A stretch of 35,219 nt of DNA from Nitrososphaerota archaeon (GTDB taxonomy: Archaea > Thermoproteota > Nitrososphaeria > Nitrososphaerales > Nitrosopumilaceae), in contig JARPSM010000046.1 in assembly GCA_029782475.1 (NCBI GenBank), positions 1-35,219 of the forward strand, read 5' to 3'. Under the pieces are notes generated by a model. That model was given only the letters and a program-made list of their open reading frames with translations, did no database searches and was not told where the DNA came from. Positions 1 through 7,996 of the stretch are shown piece by piece (position 1 is the first letter of the stretch; every line of letters starts with the position of its first letter). Position numbers and translations under genes: made by a program.

Positions 1-52
1 GTTGCAAATATTTTATCATTTGATTCCCAGATATTTTTGATAACTTTGACAT
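1..52 (-). CDS. hicA: HicA-type toxin, N-terminal fragment (cut by window edge)
   Basis: Only the first 17 codons are in the window. They begin with ATG at 52-50 and read MSKLSKISGNQMIKYLQ, which matches the usual HicA opening (basic start, then (V/I)SG, then an I-x-x-L helix). HicA is a small dsRBD-fold mRNA interferase neutralised by HicB. The start codon shares one base with the stop of the upstream hicB (TAATG), so the pair is likely translated in a coupled way. The gene is too short for the ORF cut-off and the rest lies outside the window, so activity cannot be judged; the partner and the overlap make the call reasonable. Confidence 0.6.
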   Translation of the reverse strand, partial: MSKLSKISGNQMIKYLQ

Positions 53-264
53 TATTGTTCTATTATAAGCATGTTAAAATCAGTTGAATTTCCACTCTCT
101 TCAGCTGCTAGTTCTACTGCTTCTTTCATGTTTTCTACAATTTCTCCAAATGTATCGCCTTGTGAATTGGCATGTAATTCATCACATCTCCCAACGAATA
201 CACCATCTTCAAGATCTTTGACTATTGTTACTGCATAGGTCTTTTTTTGTATGATTGTGCTCAT
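52..264 (-). CDS. hicB: HicB-family antitoxin
   Basis: A 70-residue protein with the compact HicB fold: an N-terminal beta strand (YAVTIVKDLEDGVFVGRCDEL), a polar turn (HANSQGDTFGE) and the helix IVENMKEAVELAAEE typical of the partly degraded RNase H-like HicB antitoxin. It lacks the C-terminal DNA-binding extension of longer HicB proteins. The stop overlaps the start of the HicA fragment by one base, giving a hicB-hicA order. A TATA-like AT stretch lies at about 288-297, roughly 28 bp upstream of the ATG, so the mRNA may be leaderless. It should bind and block HicA and perhaps autoregulate. The single-domain form is also found as an orphan, but here the partner is visible. Confidence 0.8.
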   Translation of the reverse strand: MSTIIQKKTYAVTIVKDLEDGVFVGRCDELHANSQGDTFGEIVENMKEAVELAAEESGNSTDFNMLIIEQ

Positions 265-419
265 AATACAAATAGTCTAAAAAGTGTTAAAAATATTGCT
301 AATCTTTTGTGTATTTTTATGAGTAATAAAAAATGATTAATTGTATCAACTCTGTCGGGAGTTGACGCATACATGCAAAAAACTCGACAAAAATTGAAAA
401 TACTAAAAAACAAATCGAT

Positions 420-434
420 ACAAGTGTTACTTGT
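420..434. repeat. Short perfect inverted repeat upstream region
   Basis: ACAAGT-GTT-ACTTGT, with 6-bp arms, lies between hicBA and the broken TBP gene. It could be an operator or chance in AT-rich DNA. No other support is visible. Confidence 0.2.
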
Positions 435-459
435 TAATAAAATTCTGACAAGTGCATAA

Positions 460-1000
460 TCAATTATCCAGTCTCATCAACAGATCAGACAAGGAAGTGT
501 TTAGCTCATTAAGAGATTTTGCGCCAGTGATAACTATCTTACCTGATGCAAATATAAGAAAACTGCTGCTTGAGAGTCCCTTTAATATCATTCCAGGAAA
601 TATTTCAGGATCATACACTGCACTTGGAATTTCAGATGATAGTATGTCTATTGGGAGAGGATTATGTGTATCAGCAGTAGCTACTATATTTCTGATGACT
701 GGGTGAATTTTGATATCATGAGCAAGGCCTTGTTCAACAAGATAAAATTTTGCGTTATGCAGCTGCTTGATTGCTTTGTTTGGAGATGGTGTGCCCCACT
801 GAGATCATTTTTCCGCTAGGAAATACGGTTACACGCCCTTTCATATCAGGCATCTTAACATAACCGCATCTGCCACCATAGATGGCCTGATCATATATGC
901 CACAAGAGAGATCTGCCATACGTGTTACATCTACTGTCTGTTCCAAGCTAGCAGTGCATACCACATTGTTGACCTTTGCCTTGACATTCAAAAATTTCAC
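460..1000 (-). pseudogene. tbp: TATA-binding protein gene with a single-base frameshift
   Basis: The first half starts at GTG 1000-998 and contains the first TBP repeat (core motif GRVTVFPSGKMISVG). The frame then runs into a stop at 755. Removing one base from the CCCC run at 794-797 (GGGG on the coding strand) restores an open frame through to a TGA at 460-462. That second half is a clear second TBP repeat (YDPEIFPGMI, then LIFASGKIVITGAKS). The repaired product would be about 179 residues, the normal TBP size. TBP binds the TATA box with TFB to recruit RNA polymerase. As written the gene gives only a half-protein, so it is a pseudogene, a homopolymer sequencing error or, less likely, a programmed frameshift. 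A plus-strand ORF at 452-706 is the shadow of the second half. Confidence 0.85.
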
Positions 1001-1145
1001 ATTGTTGAGAGTTTTTTTGTACTATTATTTGTGCAGATACCAGCCACAATCAGATTGCAAAAATTGCCATCTAGGCTTGCCAAGAAAAAAATCTAATTTT
1101 GCAAACATAGGTACAAAAATACACGCACTGCAAAACTGATTAGAC

Positions 1146-2072
1146 TTGATAATCCAGACAAGACAGCGAAGCATCACATTATTTGAAGAGTCAATAAAAT
1201 CAAAATACACGAAAAAAAATTACACATCCAATCTGAATCATTTCAAAGACTTTGCAGGAATAAAGAACATTGATGAAATCTTGACAATATCACAGCCTGA
1301 TCTGCAATGCATGTTGGAGGATTACCTGATGGCATTAAAGCAAAATGCAAATCCCAACTCCGTTCCATCTAAATTTCGTGGAATAAAGCACTTTTGTGTA
1401 ATGAACAGAATCAATCTCAACTGGGAGATAATACGCAAAATGTTTCCACAAGTACAGAAAACCCAAACCCTCAGATCATACACAGAGGACGAGATAAGAC
1501 GGATTTTATCAAACACAAAAAACCTGCGCAACTATGCACTGATCCATTTCATTGCATCGACTGGAGCCAGAGTGGGTGTTTTTGATCACAAGCTAACAAT
1601 GACACATATGAAAAAAATGCCAATGGGGTGTTATGCAGTGAAATTCTATGCAGGACACGTAGAGGAATACTGGAGCTTTCTTACCCCACAGGCTACAAAA
1701 GCACTAAACAGATATCACTGCTTTCGCAACATGAAACATGTTGAGGACATGCCAATTTTTTCATCAAAGGGTTCATCGCATCTTCGGTGGAATTCTGTCA
1801 GATCAGTAATGTCAAGGACAGTCTCAAAAAGCATAACCAGAAGCAGGGAAAACGGCAGATATGAAGTTCAGATAAATCACGGATTCAGAAAGAGGTTCAA
1901 CACCATACTAAAAATGAACAACTCTGTAAACTATAACATTGCAGAGAAACTGATGGGGCACAGAAACGGCCTTGATGGGGTATATCTGACGCCTACTCTG
2001 GACGAATTGTTTGCAGAATTCAAAAAAATCATAAGGAAACTAGAGATATCTCCGGAGGCAGGACAAAGATGA
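1146..2072 (+). CDS. Tyrosine recombinase / integrase (XerA-like)
   Basis: A 308-residue site-specific recombinase. Residues about 8-100 form the SAM-like core-binding domain (KNYTSNLNHFKDFAG...). The catalytic domain keeps R142 (TGARVG), H245 and R248 (NHGFRKRF), H272 (LMGH) and the nucleophile Y280 (GVYL), so it should be active. Such enzymes resolve chromosome dimers or integrate and excise mobile elements; sitting between broken genes and transposon debris, the second role is more likely. The TTG at 1146 gives the longest frame; the true start may be internal. It runs away from the broken TBP gene. No att sites could be matched by eye. Base composition is visibly less AT-rich than in the core genes further right. 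Confidence 0.85.
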   Translation: MIIQTRQRSITLFEESIKSKYTKKNYTSNLNHFKDFAGIKNIDEILTISQPDLQCMLEDYLMALKQNANPNSVPSKFRGIKHFCVMNRINLNWEIIRKMFPQVQKTQTLRSYTEDEIRRILSNTKNLRNYALIHFIASTGARVGVFDHKLTMTHMKKMPMGCYAVKFYAGHVEEYWSFLTPQATKALNRYHCFRNMKHVEDMPIFSSKGSSHLRWNSVRSVMSRTVSKSITRSRENGRYEVQINHGFRKRFNTILKMNNSVNYNIAEKLMGHRNGLDGVYLTPTLDELFAEFKKIIRKLEISPEAGQR

Positions 2073-2548
2073 CTGGTCAGAATAAGATTGCAATTGTTTT
2101 TCAAATTTTGTTATGGTGCGAATCAAAAATTCTCATTGATTTTTGAAATTTCCCTATACATTGATGTTTTTTCTCCTCACTGCTCTCAAATACATCCATC
2201 ACACATAGATAATCTCAGATTGTATTAAAATTAATCTGGTAAAATTTTTACGATTATTTGAGATCATCAATCAGTTAACATGACATGGTTTTTTCTCAGC
2301 TAGAAACAAAATCTCACCGTCATTCCTTCCAATATTGTGAAACAATAAATTCATCTTCCACCATATCTTGAAATTGACAATCCCGCACATGATGCAACCA
2401 TGGCGACATAATCTGCTACCCCAGGATCAGATTTAGGATGAACTGTGTGTGATTCTTTTGCAAGTCATATTTGCCAAAGTTTGAATCATACAAAACAGAT
2501 TATGCCTGCATCAAATTACTATTAAATGTCAGATTGGAATGGCATTCT
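2073..2548. other. Gene-poor gap with a possible decayed coding fragment
   Basis: About 475 bp without a convincing gene. On the minus strand at about 2464-2351 one frame reads AKESHTVHPKSDPGVADYV and continues to ISRYGGR and a stop. The amino-acid mix looks protein-like but no start codon precedes it, so it may be the tail of a decayed gene. No RNA gene or strong repeat was seen. Confidence 0.3.
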
Positions 2549-3520
2549 ATGCTAGACAAGATAAAGCAGGCCAGAAAACTCGAGAAGAGTGGAAGATATA
2601 GAGATGCCATAAAGTGCTATGACGAGGCAGCAAGGGTAGATCCCACTGATGCCTTTGTACATGTCTGCAAAGCGGTGGCATATGAGAAACTTGATGAGAT
2701 GGATAAGACAATTGCGTGTTTTGATGAGGCAATAAGAATAGATCCTGATTTTACTTTGGCACATGTCTGCAAGGGGGAGACGTACAGAAAGTACGGTAAA
2801 AATGAAGAGGCTCTTGCATGTCTTGATAAGATTGTAGGTTTGGAGCCAGACGCTGAGACAGCATGGGGGTTTTACAAGAGAGGGTATGTGCTGTACCATC
2901 TAGGAAGAGGTGAAGAGGCAATGGCCAACTTGGACATGGTGTTAGATCTGGATCCGAATTACAAAAATGCATACTTTTCCAAGGGGGTAATGTTTTCAGA
3001 CATGTACAAGATGACCAAAAAGCCAGACATGCTCAGAGAGGCAATACACTGCTATGATGAGGCAATAAGAATAGATCCGAATTACGATGACGCGCTATAC
3101 AACAAGGGACTGCTGCTTGAAAGAGAACGCATGCCAGAGGAGGCCATGGTGTGTTTTGACGAGGCAATAAGAATAGATCCTAGCAAAGATGCAATACACG
3201 GTGAGAAAGGAAATATACTTTTAGATATTGGCAAGTACAAGCAGGCCATTGCCTGTTTTGATGAGGCAATCAGGCTAAATCAGGACAATTCATCTGCAAT
3301 GTACAACAAGTCAAAGGCATACTATCTCTTGGATATGCCAGAAGATGCACAATATTGGCTCAAAAAGGCATACAAACTAGATCCACATTTACCAGATTGT
3401 GAATGCCTGCTTGGTATGTTAAAGGAGAGAATCTACTTTAACCGCGGCCTACATGATGCATGCAAGATGGATCATGATGATGCATGCAAGATGGATCATG
3501 ATGATGAACATGCAAAGTAA
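2549..3520 (+). CDS. Tetratricopeptide-repeat protein
   Basis: A TPR scaffold of about 323 residues if it starts at ATG 2549 (MLDKIKQARKLEKSG). A TTG at 2471 would add 26 residues that do not look like TPR, so the ATG is preferred. At least eight 34-residue units are visible with the consensus A-x-x-CFDEAIRIDP; units near 2725, 3060 and 3162 are almost identical in DNA, pointing to recent internal duplication. The C-terminus ends in an 8-residue tandem repeat rich in His, Asp, Cys and Met (HDDACKMD twice, then HDDEHAK). TPR proteins mediate protein-protein contacts; the partner is unknown. No signal peptide or membrane segment is seen, so it should be cytoplasmic. Confidence 0.85.
   Translation: MLDKIKQARKLEKSGRYRDAIKCYDEAARVDPTDAFVHVCKAVAYEKLDEMDKTIACFDEAIRIDPDFTLAHVCKGETYRKYGKNEEALACLDKIVGLEPDAETAWGFYKRGYVLYHLGRGEEAMANLDMVLDLDPNYKNAYFSKGVMFSDMYKMTKKPDMLREAIHCYDEAIRIDPNYDDALYNKGLLLERERMPEEAMVCFDEAIRIDPSKDAIHGEKGNILLDIGKYKQAIACFDEAIRLNQDNSSAMYNKSKAYYLLDMPEDAQYWLKKAYKLDPHLPDCECLLGMLKERIYFNRGLHDACKMDHDDACKMDHDDEHAK
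3453..3517 (+). repeat. 24-bp tandem repeat inside the TPR gene
   Basis: Two exact 24-bp copies at 3453-3476 and 3477-3500 (each beginning ATGATGCATGCAAGATGG), followed by a diverged partial copy to 3517. The period is a multiple of three, so the frame is kept and the protein gains an 8-residue His/Asp/Cys repeat. Confidence 0.85.
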
Positions 3521-4084
3521 TTTGCCATTACATTGAATTGTATTTAGTGTGGATCAAAAATCTTTAGCTTAATTTTTGTATGGTGTCAGGTCGTCTCAAA
3601 CACTTTTTCCAACATTTCTATGGGATTTTTACATTTGCTTGTGCCAGTATTAGGTCATCAATATTTCAAACATTCTCATGCCACCAGCCACAGCTTGATT
3701 TTTCTGTAAAGTACCTGGCATGTGTATCCCTCACTCAGACTGGCTGTTTGTAGAATCCATTCTGAAATGATTTACAAAATGCAAGAGTCAAGGTCATAAT
3801 TTTATTTGATAGACAAAACGTGATATTTTGGCATCATGCTGTAGTCATTATATCCTCCGAATACCTTAGAACCACATGTCCCAATCTTGATACAATAAAA
3901 TTTATCGACAGAAATCCTTGATTGTGAAAAATCTTTGATTGATAGCATACGATTTTTTTGTATTAGATGTATTTTTAATTGGGTGGATGTTTAGGTCGTG
4001 CCTGATTATTGCCCATCTGTGAATCGTATGAGTTTGGGTCATCCACTTTATCGGGCACAAAAATGACAGTCTGAAGCAAATTTT
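3521..4084. other. Gene-poor gap
   Basis: About 560 bp with no supported gene on either strand; only short shadow frames are present. It separates the TPR gene from the intact TBP gene and must hold the TBP promoter, but no single TATA box stands out. Confidence 0.4.
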
Positions 4085-4705
4085 ATGCATAATCCAAAAC
4101 TCGACCTAAACGCCCACTTGGTAGATATGTCTATAATGCCAATAGCCCAAATATCAATAATGCAAATTGAGAGTGAATTATTATCAGAGATTAAAATTGC
4201 AAATACTGTTTCTACAGCTGATCTAAATCAAAAAGTAGACATTGCATCATTTAATGAATATGAATACCTGAATTCTGATTTAGACCTTTATCGTTGTGGA
4301 TATGTTAAAGATAGCAAAATGATTGGAAGAGTTACTATATTTGGAAATGGAAAAATGATTTCAGTTGGAACTAAAAGTCCTAAACAGTCATTTAGAGAAT
4401 TAAGAAAGGCTTTGAAAATCTTACAGGGGCATGGATTAGTAAAATCTCGTAAACTTGAGCCGCAAACCAGAAACATTGTTGCAAATACTGATTTTAAAAA
4501 ATTACTCGATATAGAAAAATTGGCAAGAACTCTTCCAAAATCAATGTATGAACCAGAGCAATTTCCAGGATTGATTCATAGAATGCATCACAGCGTTGTT
4601 GCATTAATCTTTGCTTCGGGAAAAACTGTTATTGTTGGTTCAAAATCAATAAAAGACATAAATTCTGCATATTTTGAATTAGGCCAATTTTTTAACAAAA
4701 TGTAA
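4085..4705 (+). CDS. tbp: TATA-binding protein (divergent, intact)
   Basis: A 206-residue TBP with both saddle repeats: repeat 1 about residues 33-118 (GRVTIFGNGKMISVGTKS) and repeat 2 about 124-206 (YEPEQFPGLIHR, LIFASGKTVIVGSKS). The second repeat keeps the DNA-kinking phenylalanines in FPG and LIFASGK. The first repeat has DLYRCGYVKDSK where FPGLIYR is usual, so one intercalating Phe site is altered. The N-terminus is about 25 residues longer than common archaeal TBPs; starts at Met15, Met18 or Met26 are alternatives. It would recruit TFB and RNA polymerase at a subset of promoters, as extra TBPs are thought to do in archaea. It lies between a TPR gene and a transposase remnant, with the same odd stirrup as the broken copy at 460-1000. 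Confidence 0.9.
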   Translation: MHNPKLDLNAHLVDMSIMPIAQISIMQIESELLSEIKIANTVSTADLNQKVDIASFNEYEYLNSDLDLYRCGYVKDSKMIGRVTIFGNGKMISVGTKSPKQSFRELRKALKILQGHGLVKSRKLEPQTRNIVANTDFKKLLDIEKLARTLPKSMYEPEQFPGLIHRMHHSVVALIFASGKTVIVGSKSIKDINSAYFELGQFFNKM

Positions 4706-4717
4706 ATTTTTTAAAAT

Positions 4718-5607
4718 TTATTGATGTTTTGGCTTGCTAGAAATCATAATCAAAACTAAAGAAATCAAACACATTCTGTGACAATTACAAGCCAACACTT
4801 GATAGAGTAATCTTTTGTTTTCATGGAATCATCATCATACGATTTGATTTCAGAGTGAAATCTTCTTTTTATCACGGAAATACCGTCTCAGTTTTGTTTC
4901 TCTCATGGTAAATGATTCATCAAATTCTCTTCTCATTGATTTTCTATATTTTCCATGTGTATCTGAAATCAAATTATCTCTCTAACTGGAATCATAGAAA
5001 TAACATTTTCATCTTGAATCATCTTGTGTATTGGTTCTGAATTGTATCCTTTGTCCAATACCATAATCTGCATTGCAGTAACATAAGCATTTGTGAGAAT
5101 AGTTTTGGGAAATGCTTGATACCATGAGATACTGATGGTACTGAATCACAACTGCACAAACAAGCTGGGATTCCATATCTGATCCTGCTGAGCATTTTGT
5201 AAATGCATGCCTGAGATTGCATCTGTAGGAATAGTAAGGAGTTGCATGTCTGTTTTCAAATCCTGTCACATCAATTCCTGTAAATATGGAATCAGGTGAT
5301 ATAATTTGGATGAATCATCCTTTGCAACATGTAATGTTCCCTCGCTGATTCGAGCTGCTGCCTTTTGCAGTGTTGTAAAATGCGGGATTGTTTTTAGTTG
5401 TAATTGTAAAACAATCTCAGTTGCTACATCCAGCCATTCAACAAATGACTTGTAGCTTTTTGAGTCGTACTGTCTAAGGACTAGTAAAATGATGTGCTGG
5501 TGTATTGAAAATGTATGCTTTGATTTTGGATACAAAAACAATGGAACATTGCATTTCTTTAGAATCTGGCGCATGAGGGAAATCATGCGTTGGCATTTGT
5601 TTTTCAT
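4718..5607 (-). pseudogene. Degraded DDE transposase (IS4/IS5-like insertion sequence remnant)
   Basis: Reading leftwards, the intact N-terminal piece (5607-5266) has the usual opening of this transposase type (KHTFSIHQHIILLVLRQYD, then IPHFTTLQKAAARI). A second piece (from about 5269) carries TGFENRHATPYYSYR and VCAVVIQ. Further pieces are found only by changing frame: LDKGYNSEPIHKMI (about 5060-5000), SDTHGKYRKSMRREF, SVIKRRFHSEIKSY (about 4880-4835) and VLACNCHRMCLISLVL, ending at TAA 4718-4720. At least four frameshifts and a stop are needed, so it is dead. The 3' end lies 13 bp past the stop of the intact TBP gene. Terminal inverted repeats were not found by eye. The family assignment is from motif memory. 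Confidence 0.8.
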
Positions 5608-5764
5608 AAAATGAGAAATCTTTGATGGTTCATGGATCTGAATGGCTAATTTGTTCTACAATATGCTAAAATCCTCATGATTTCTAGGAAGCCAGAATTT
5701 TCTTGAAATTTTTTAATCTCTAAACATTTTTACGATGTTCAACTATAGTCTGCTTGAAGATTAA

Positions 5765-6505
5765 ATGATTAAAGATAAAGTTGCAATAATTACTGGAGCC
5801 AGCAGTGGAATAGGATTTGCTACTGCTTTGGCCTTATCAAAAGCAGGTGCAAAAGTTGCAATAGGTGCTAGGAGAGTAGATAGATTAGAAGAACTAGCAA
5901 AAAAAATCACATCTGAAGGTGGAGAAGTATTTTTTCAAAAATTAGATGTAACACAAAGATCTGAATGTGAAAATTTTGCAAAAGCCGTTTTGGAGAAATG
6001 GGGCTCTATTGATATTCTTGTAAATAATGCAGGTTTAATGCCTTTGAGTTTATTCAAAAGTCTCAAAGTTGATGAATGGGATAGAATGATTGATGTGAAT
6101 ATCAAAGGTGTTTTGTATTCTACAGGAGCTGTAATCTCACATATGAAAGAAAAAAAATCAGGCCATATAGTTAATCTTTCATCAGTAGCAGGAAGAATAG
6201 TTTTTGCTGGTGGTAGTGTTTATTGTGCAACTAAATATGCCATTGCAGCATTTACTGAAGGATTAAGACAAGAATTTAGTGTTCGTTCTAACATTAGAGT
6301 AACTAGTATTGAGCCAGGAGTTGTTGCAACAGAACTTAATGATACCATTACTGACGAATCCTTGAAAGGATTTGTTGAAAATGCAAAGAAAATGGAAGCA
6401 TTACAAGCAGAAGATATTGCAAATGCAATTTTATATGCAGTTGATTCCCCAGCACATGTTAATGTAAATGAGATTTTAATACGACCTACAACTCAAGCAC
6501 TTTAA
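5765..6505 (+). CDS. Short-chain dehydrogenase/reductase (classical SDR)
   Basis: A 246-residue classical SDR. It has the NAD(P)-binding TGASSGIG at residues 10-17, the structural NNAG at 87-90, catalytic Ser about 139-140 and the Y153-x3-K157 pair (YCATK). An Arg pair after the second strand (GARRVDR) suggests NADP(H). The substrate cannot be told; nearest family members are annotated as serine/3-hydroxyacid dehydrogenases or general oxidoreductases. The next gene starts 1 bp after its stop, so the two are cotranscribed. It marks the return to AT-rich core sequence after the accessory region. Confidence 0.93.
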   Translation: MIKDKVAIITGASSGIGFATALALSKAGAKVAIGARRVDRLEELAKKITSEGGEVFFQKLDVTQRSECENFAKAVLEKWGSIDILVNNAGLMPLSLFKSLKVDEWDRMIDVNIKGVLYSTGAVISHMKEKKSGHIVNLSSVAGRIVFAGGSVYCATKYAIAAFTEGLRQEFSVRSNIRVTSIEPGVVATELNDTITDESLKGFVENAKKMEALQAEDIANAILYAVDSPAHVNVNEILIRPTTQAL

Positions 6506-6506
6506 G

Positions 6507-7655
6507 TTGACAAATATTCCACATGTTGTAATTTTAGGTGGAGGCTTTGGTGGACTTTCAGCTGCGAATGAATTAAGAAACACATTACCATCATCACAAG
6601 TAACAATTACTGTAATTGATAAAAAAGACTGGTTTATGGTAGGATTTGCAAAGTTATGGATCATAAATGGAACTCGTACTTTTGAAAATTCAACTGGATC
6701 ATTAAATGAATTACAAAAAAAAGAAATTGATTTTATTAAAGATGAAATTATATCAATTAATTTTGAAAATAAAAATATAAAAACAAAAACTAAAGAAATT
6801 TCATTTGATTTTCTAATTATTTCAATGGGGGCAGTATTAGCTCCTCAAAAAATCCCTGGATTAGAACAAAATGGATTTAATCTTTATGATCATAATCAAC
6901 TTTTAGAAATACGTGAACAACTTGAGAGTATTAAATCTGGAAAAATTGCAATTTCTATAATGGGAATGCCTTACAAATGCCCCCCAGCACCATTTGAGGC
7001 TAGTTTATTGATAGATTCTATGCTTCGAAAACGAGGAATTCGTGATTCTGTGAAAATTGATTTTTACAGTCCTGCTCCTATTACTTTACCAGCTGCTGGA
7101 CCTGAAGTTAGTAAACAAATTCTTGAACTAGTAAATGCCGAACAAATTGTTTTTCATAATTCATGTAAAATAAAATCTGTTGAATCTAAAAAATTAATTT
7201 TTGAAGATAGTGAAGCTGATTTTGATATACTTTTAGCTATTCCACCACATATTGCTCCTAAAGTAATTTATGATTCTGGATTAGCTAAAGAATCTGGATT
7301 TATTCCAATAGATAGAGATTGTAAAACATCGATTGAAAATGTTTTTGCAGTAGGTGATGTAACTAGTTTAACAGTTGTAGAAAAAATGGCAGTTCCAAAA
7401 GCTGGAATTTTTGCAGAAGGAGAAGGTATTACAGTAGCACAAAATATTATAGCAAAAATTCAATCTAAAGAAGAATCTGCATTGTTTGATGGAAAAGGTG
7501 GCTGTTTTATTGAATCTGGCAGAGATACTGCATCTGTAATTGAAGTTGATATGTTTTCACAATCAAAACCATTGACAAATCTTACAGAGTCAACTAGTGA
7601 TAATCTTTCTAAAAAAATAGAGTTTGAAAAAGAAAGACTATCAAAATGGTTCTAG
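6507..7655 (+). CDS. FAD-dependent NAD(P)/sulfide:quinone reductase-like oxidoreductase
   Basis: A 382-residue pyridine nucleotide-disulfide-type flavoprotein. The N-terminal FAD site is VVILGGGFGGLSAANEL, and the second FAD-contact motif is NVFAVGDVTSL. The segment MPYKCPPAPFEA resembles the active-site cysteine region of sulfide:quinone reductase and flavocytochrome c sulfide dehydrogenase flavoproteins. Other Cys residues exist (DRDC, GGCFIE), but the full SQR cysteine triad is not certain. No transmembrane helix is seen; this family often sits on the membrane surface. It starts with TTG one base after the SDR stop, so the pair forms an operon. NDH-2-like activity is an alternative. Confidence 0.8.
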   Translation: MTNIPHVVILGGGFGGLSAANELRNTLPSSQVTITVIDKKDWFMVGFAKLWIINGTRTFENSTGSLNELQKKEIDFIKDEIISINFENKNIKTKTKEISFDFLIISMGAVLAPQKIPGLEQNGFNLYDHNQLLEIREQLESIKSGKIAISIMGMPYKCPPAPFEASLLIDSMLRKRGIRDSVKIDFYSPAPITLPAAGPEVSKQILELVNAEQIVFHNSCKIKSVESKKLIFEDSEADFDILLAIPPHIAPKVIYDSGLAKESGFIPIDRDCKTSIENVFAVGDVTSLTVVEKMAVPKAGIFAEGEGITVAQNIIAKIQSKEESALFDGKGGCFIESGRDTASVIEVDMFSQSKPLTNLTESTSDNLSKKIEFEKERLSKWF

Positions 7656-7656
7656 T

Positions 7657-7866
7657 TTATTCATCTGAATCTTTACTTTTTGAGAGATGTTCTAAAATTG
7701 CTTTAACTCCTACATCTATTTCTTGATTATTCTTTGAAAGATTGAGTTTTTCTGGAATGTTGTTTTTAAAATCTTCAGATTCTGTTTCTATACTTCTTCT
7801 TTGAACACAATCAAGATGATCCTGATTTGTAGCAGAAATTTTGTGACAAATATTGCAAAGTTTCAT
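7657..7866 (-). CDS. Small CxxC protein of unknown function
   Basis: A 69-residue acidic protein starting MKLCNICHKISATNQDHLDC: one CxxC plus a His and a further Cys, which could make a small zinc site, followed by a charged helical tail (KAILEHLSKSKDSDE). It converges on the flavoprotein gene with 1 bp between stops. I do not recognise a named family; tight packing and codon use support a real gene. Confidence 0.65.
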   Translation of the reverse strand: MKLCNICHKISATNQDHLDCVQRRSIETESEDFKNNIPEKLNLSKNNQEIDVGVKAILEHLSKSKDSDE

Positions 7867-7890
7867 TAATTTTATTTATCAATAGGACGA

Positions 7891-7900
7891 TTTAATAATT
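7891..7900 (+). promoter_or_regulatory. TATA box for tRNA-Pro
   Basis: TTTAATAATT, centred about 27 bp before the first base of the tRNA, fits archaeal box A placement. Confidence 0.5.
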
Positions 7901-7922
7901 TCATTTTGTACCTCTGAAACGA

Positions 7923-7996
7923 GGGATCGTAGTCTAGCTTGGTATGATACTAGTCTGGGGGACTAGTGGTCGCAGGTTCAAATCCTGCCGATCCCA
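7923..7996 (+). tRNA. tRNA-Pro (anticodon GGG)
   Basis: The acceptor stem GGGATCG pairs with CGATCCC at 7989-7995. The anticodon stem CTAGT/ACTAG closes the 7-nt loop CTGGGGG, which places GGG at the anticodon. The T arm GCAGG-TTCAAAT-CCTGC is perfect. The D arm contains the GG pair. The discriminator A is 7996; CCA is not encoded and there is no intron. CCA must be added by the nucleotidyltransferase encoded just downstream on the opposite strand. The gene ends exactly where the convergent kinase gene's stop codon begins. Confidence 0.95.

Noticed and set aside
452-706. 84-codon plus-strand ORF
   Set aside because: The opposite strand encodes the clear second half of a TBP (FPGMI, LIFASGKIV), so this is its shadow.
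1052-1107. Inverted repeat GATTGCAAAA / TTTTGCAAAC before the integrase as an attachment site
   Set aside because: Imperfect, AT-rich and without a matching copy elsewhere in the window.
897-1210. Plus- and minus-strand ORFs between the TBP remnant and the integrase
   Set aside because: They overlap better-supported genes, have no recognisable motifs and an odd composition.
2725-3181. Recurrent GAGGCAATAAGAATAGATCC blocks as a CRISPR-like array
   Set aside because: They lie in frame inside TPR units at unequal spacing and encode the TPR consensus EAIRIDP.
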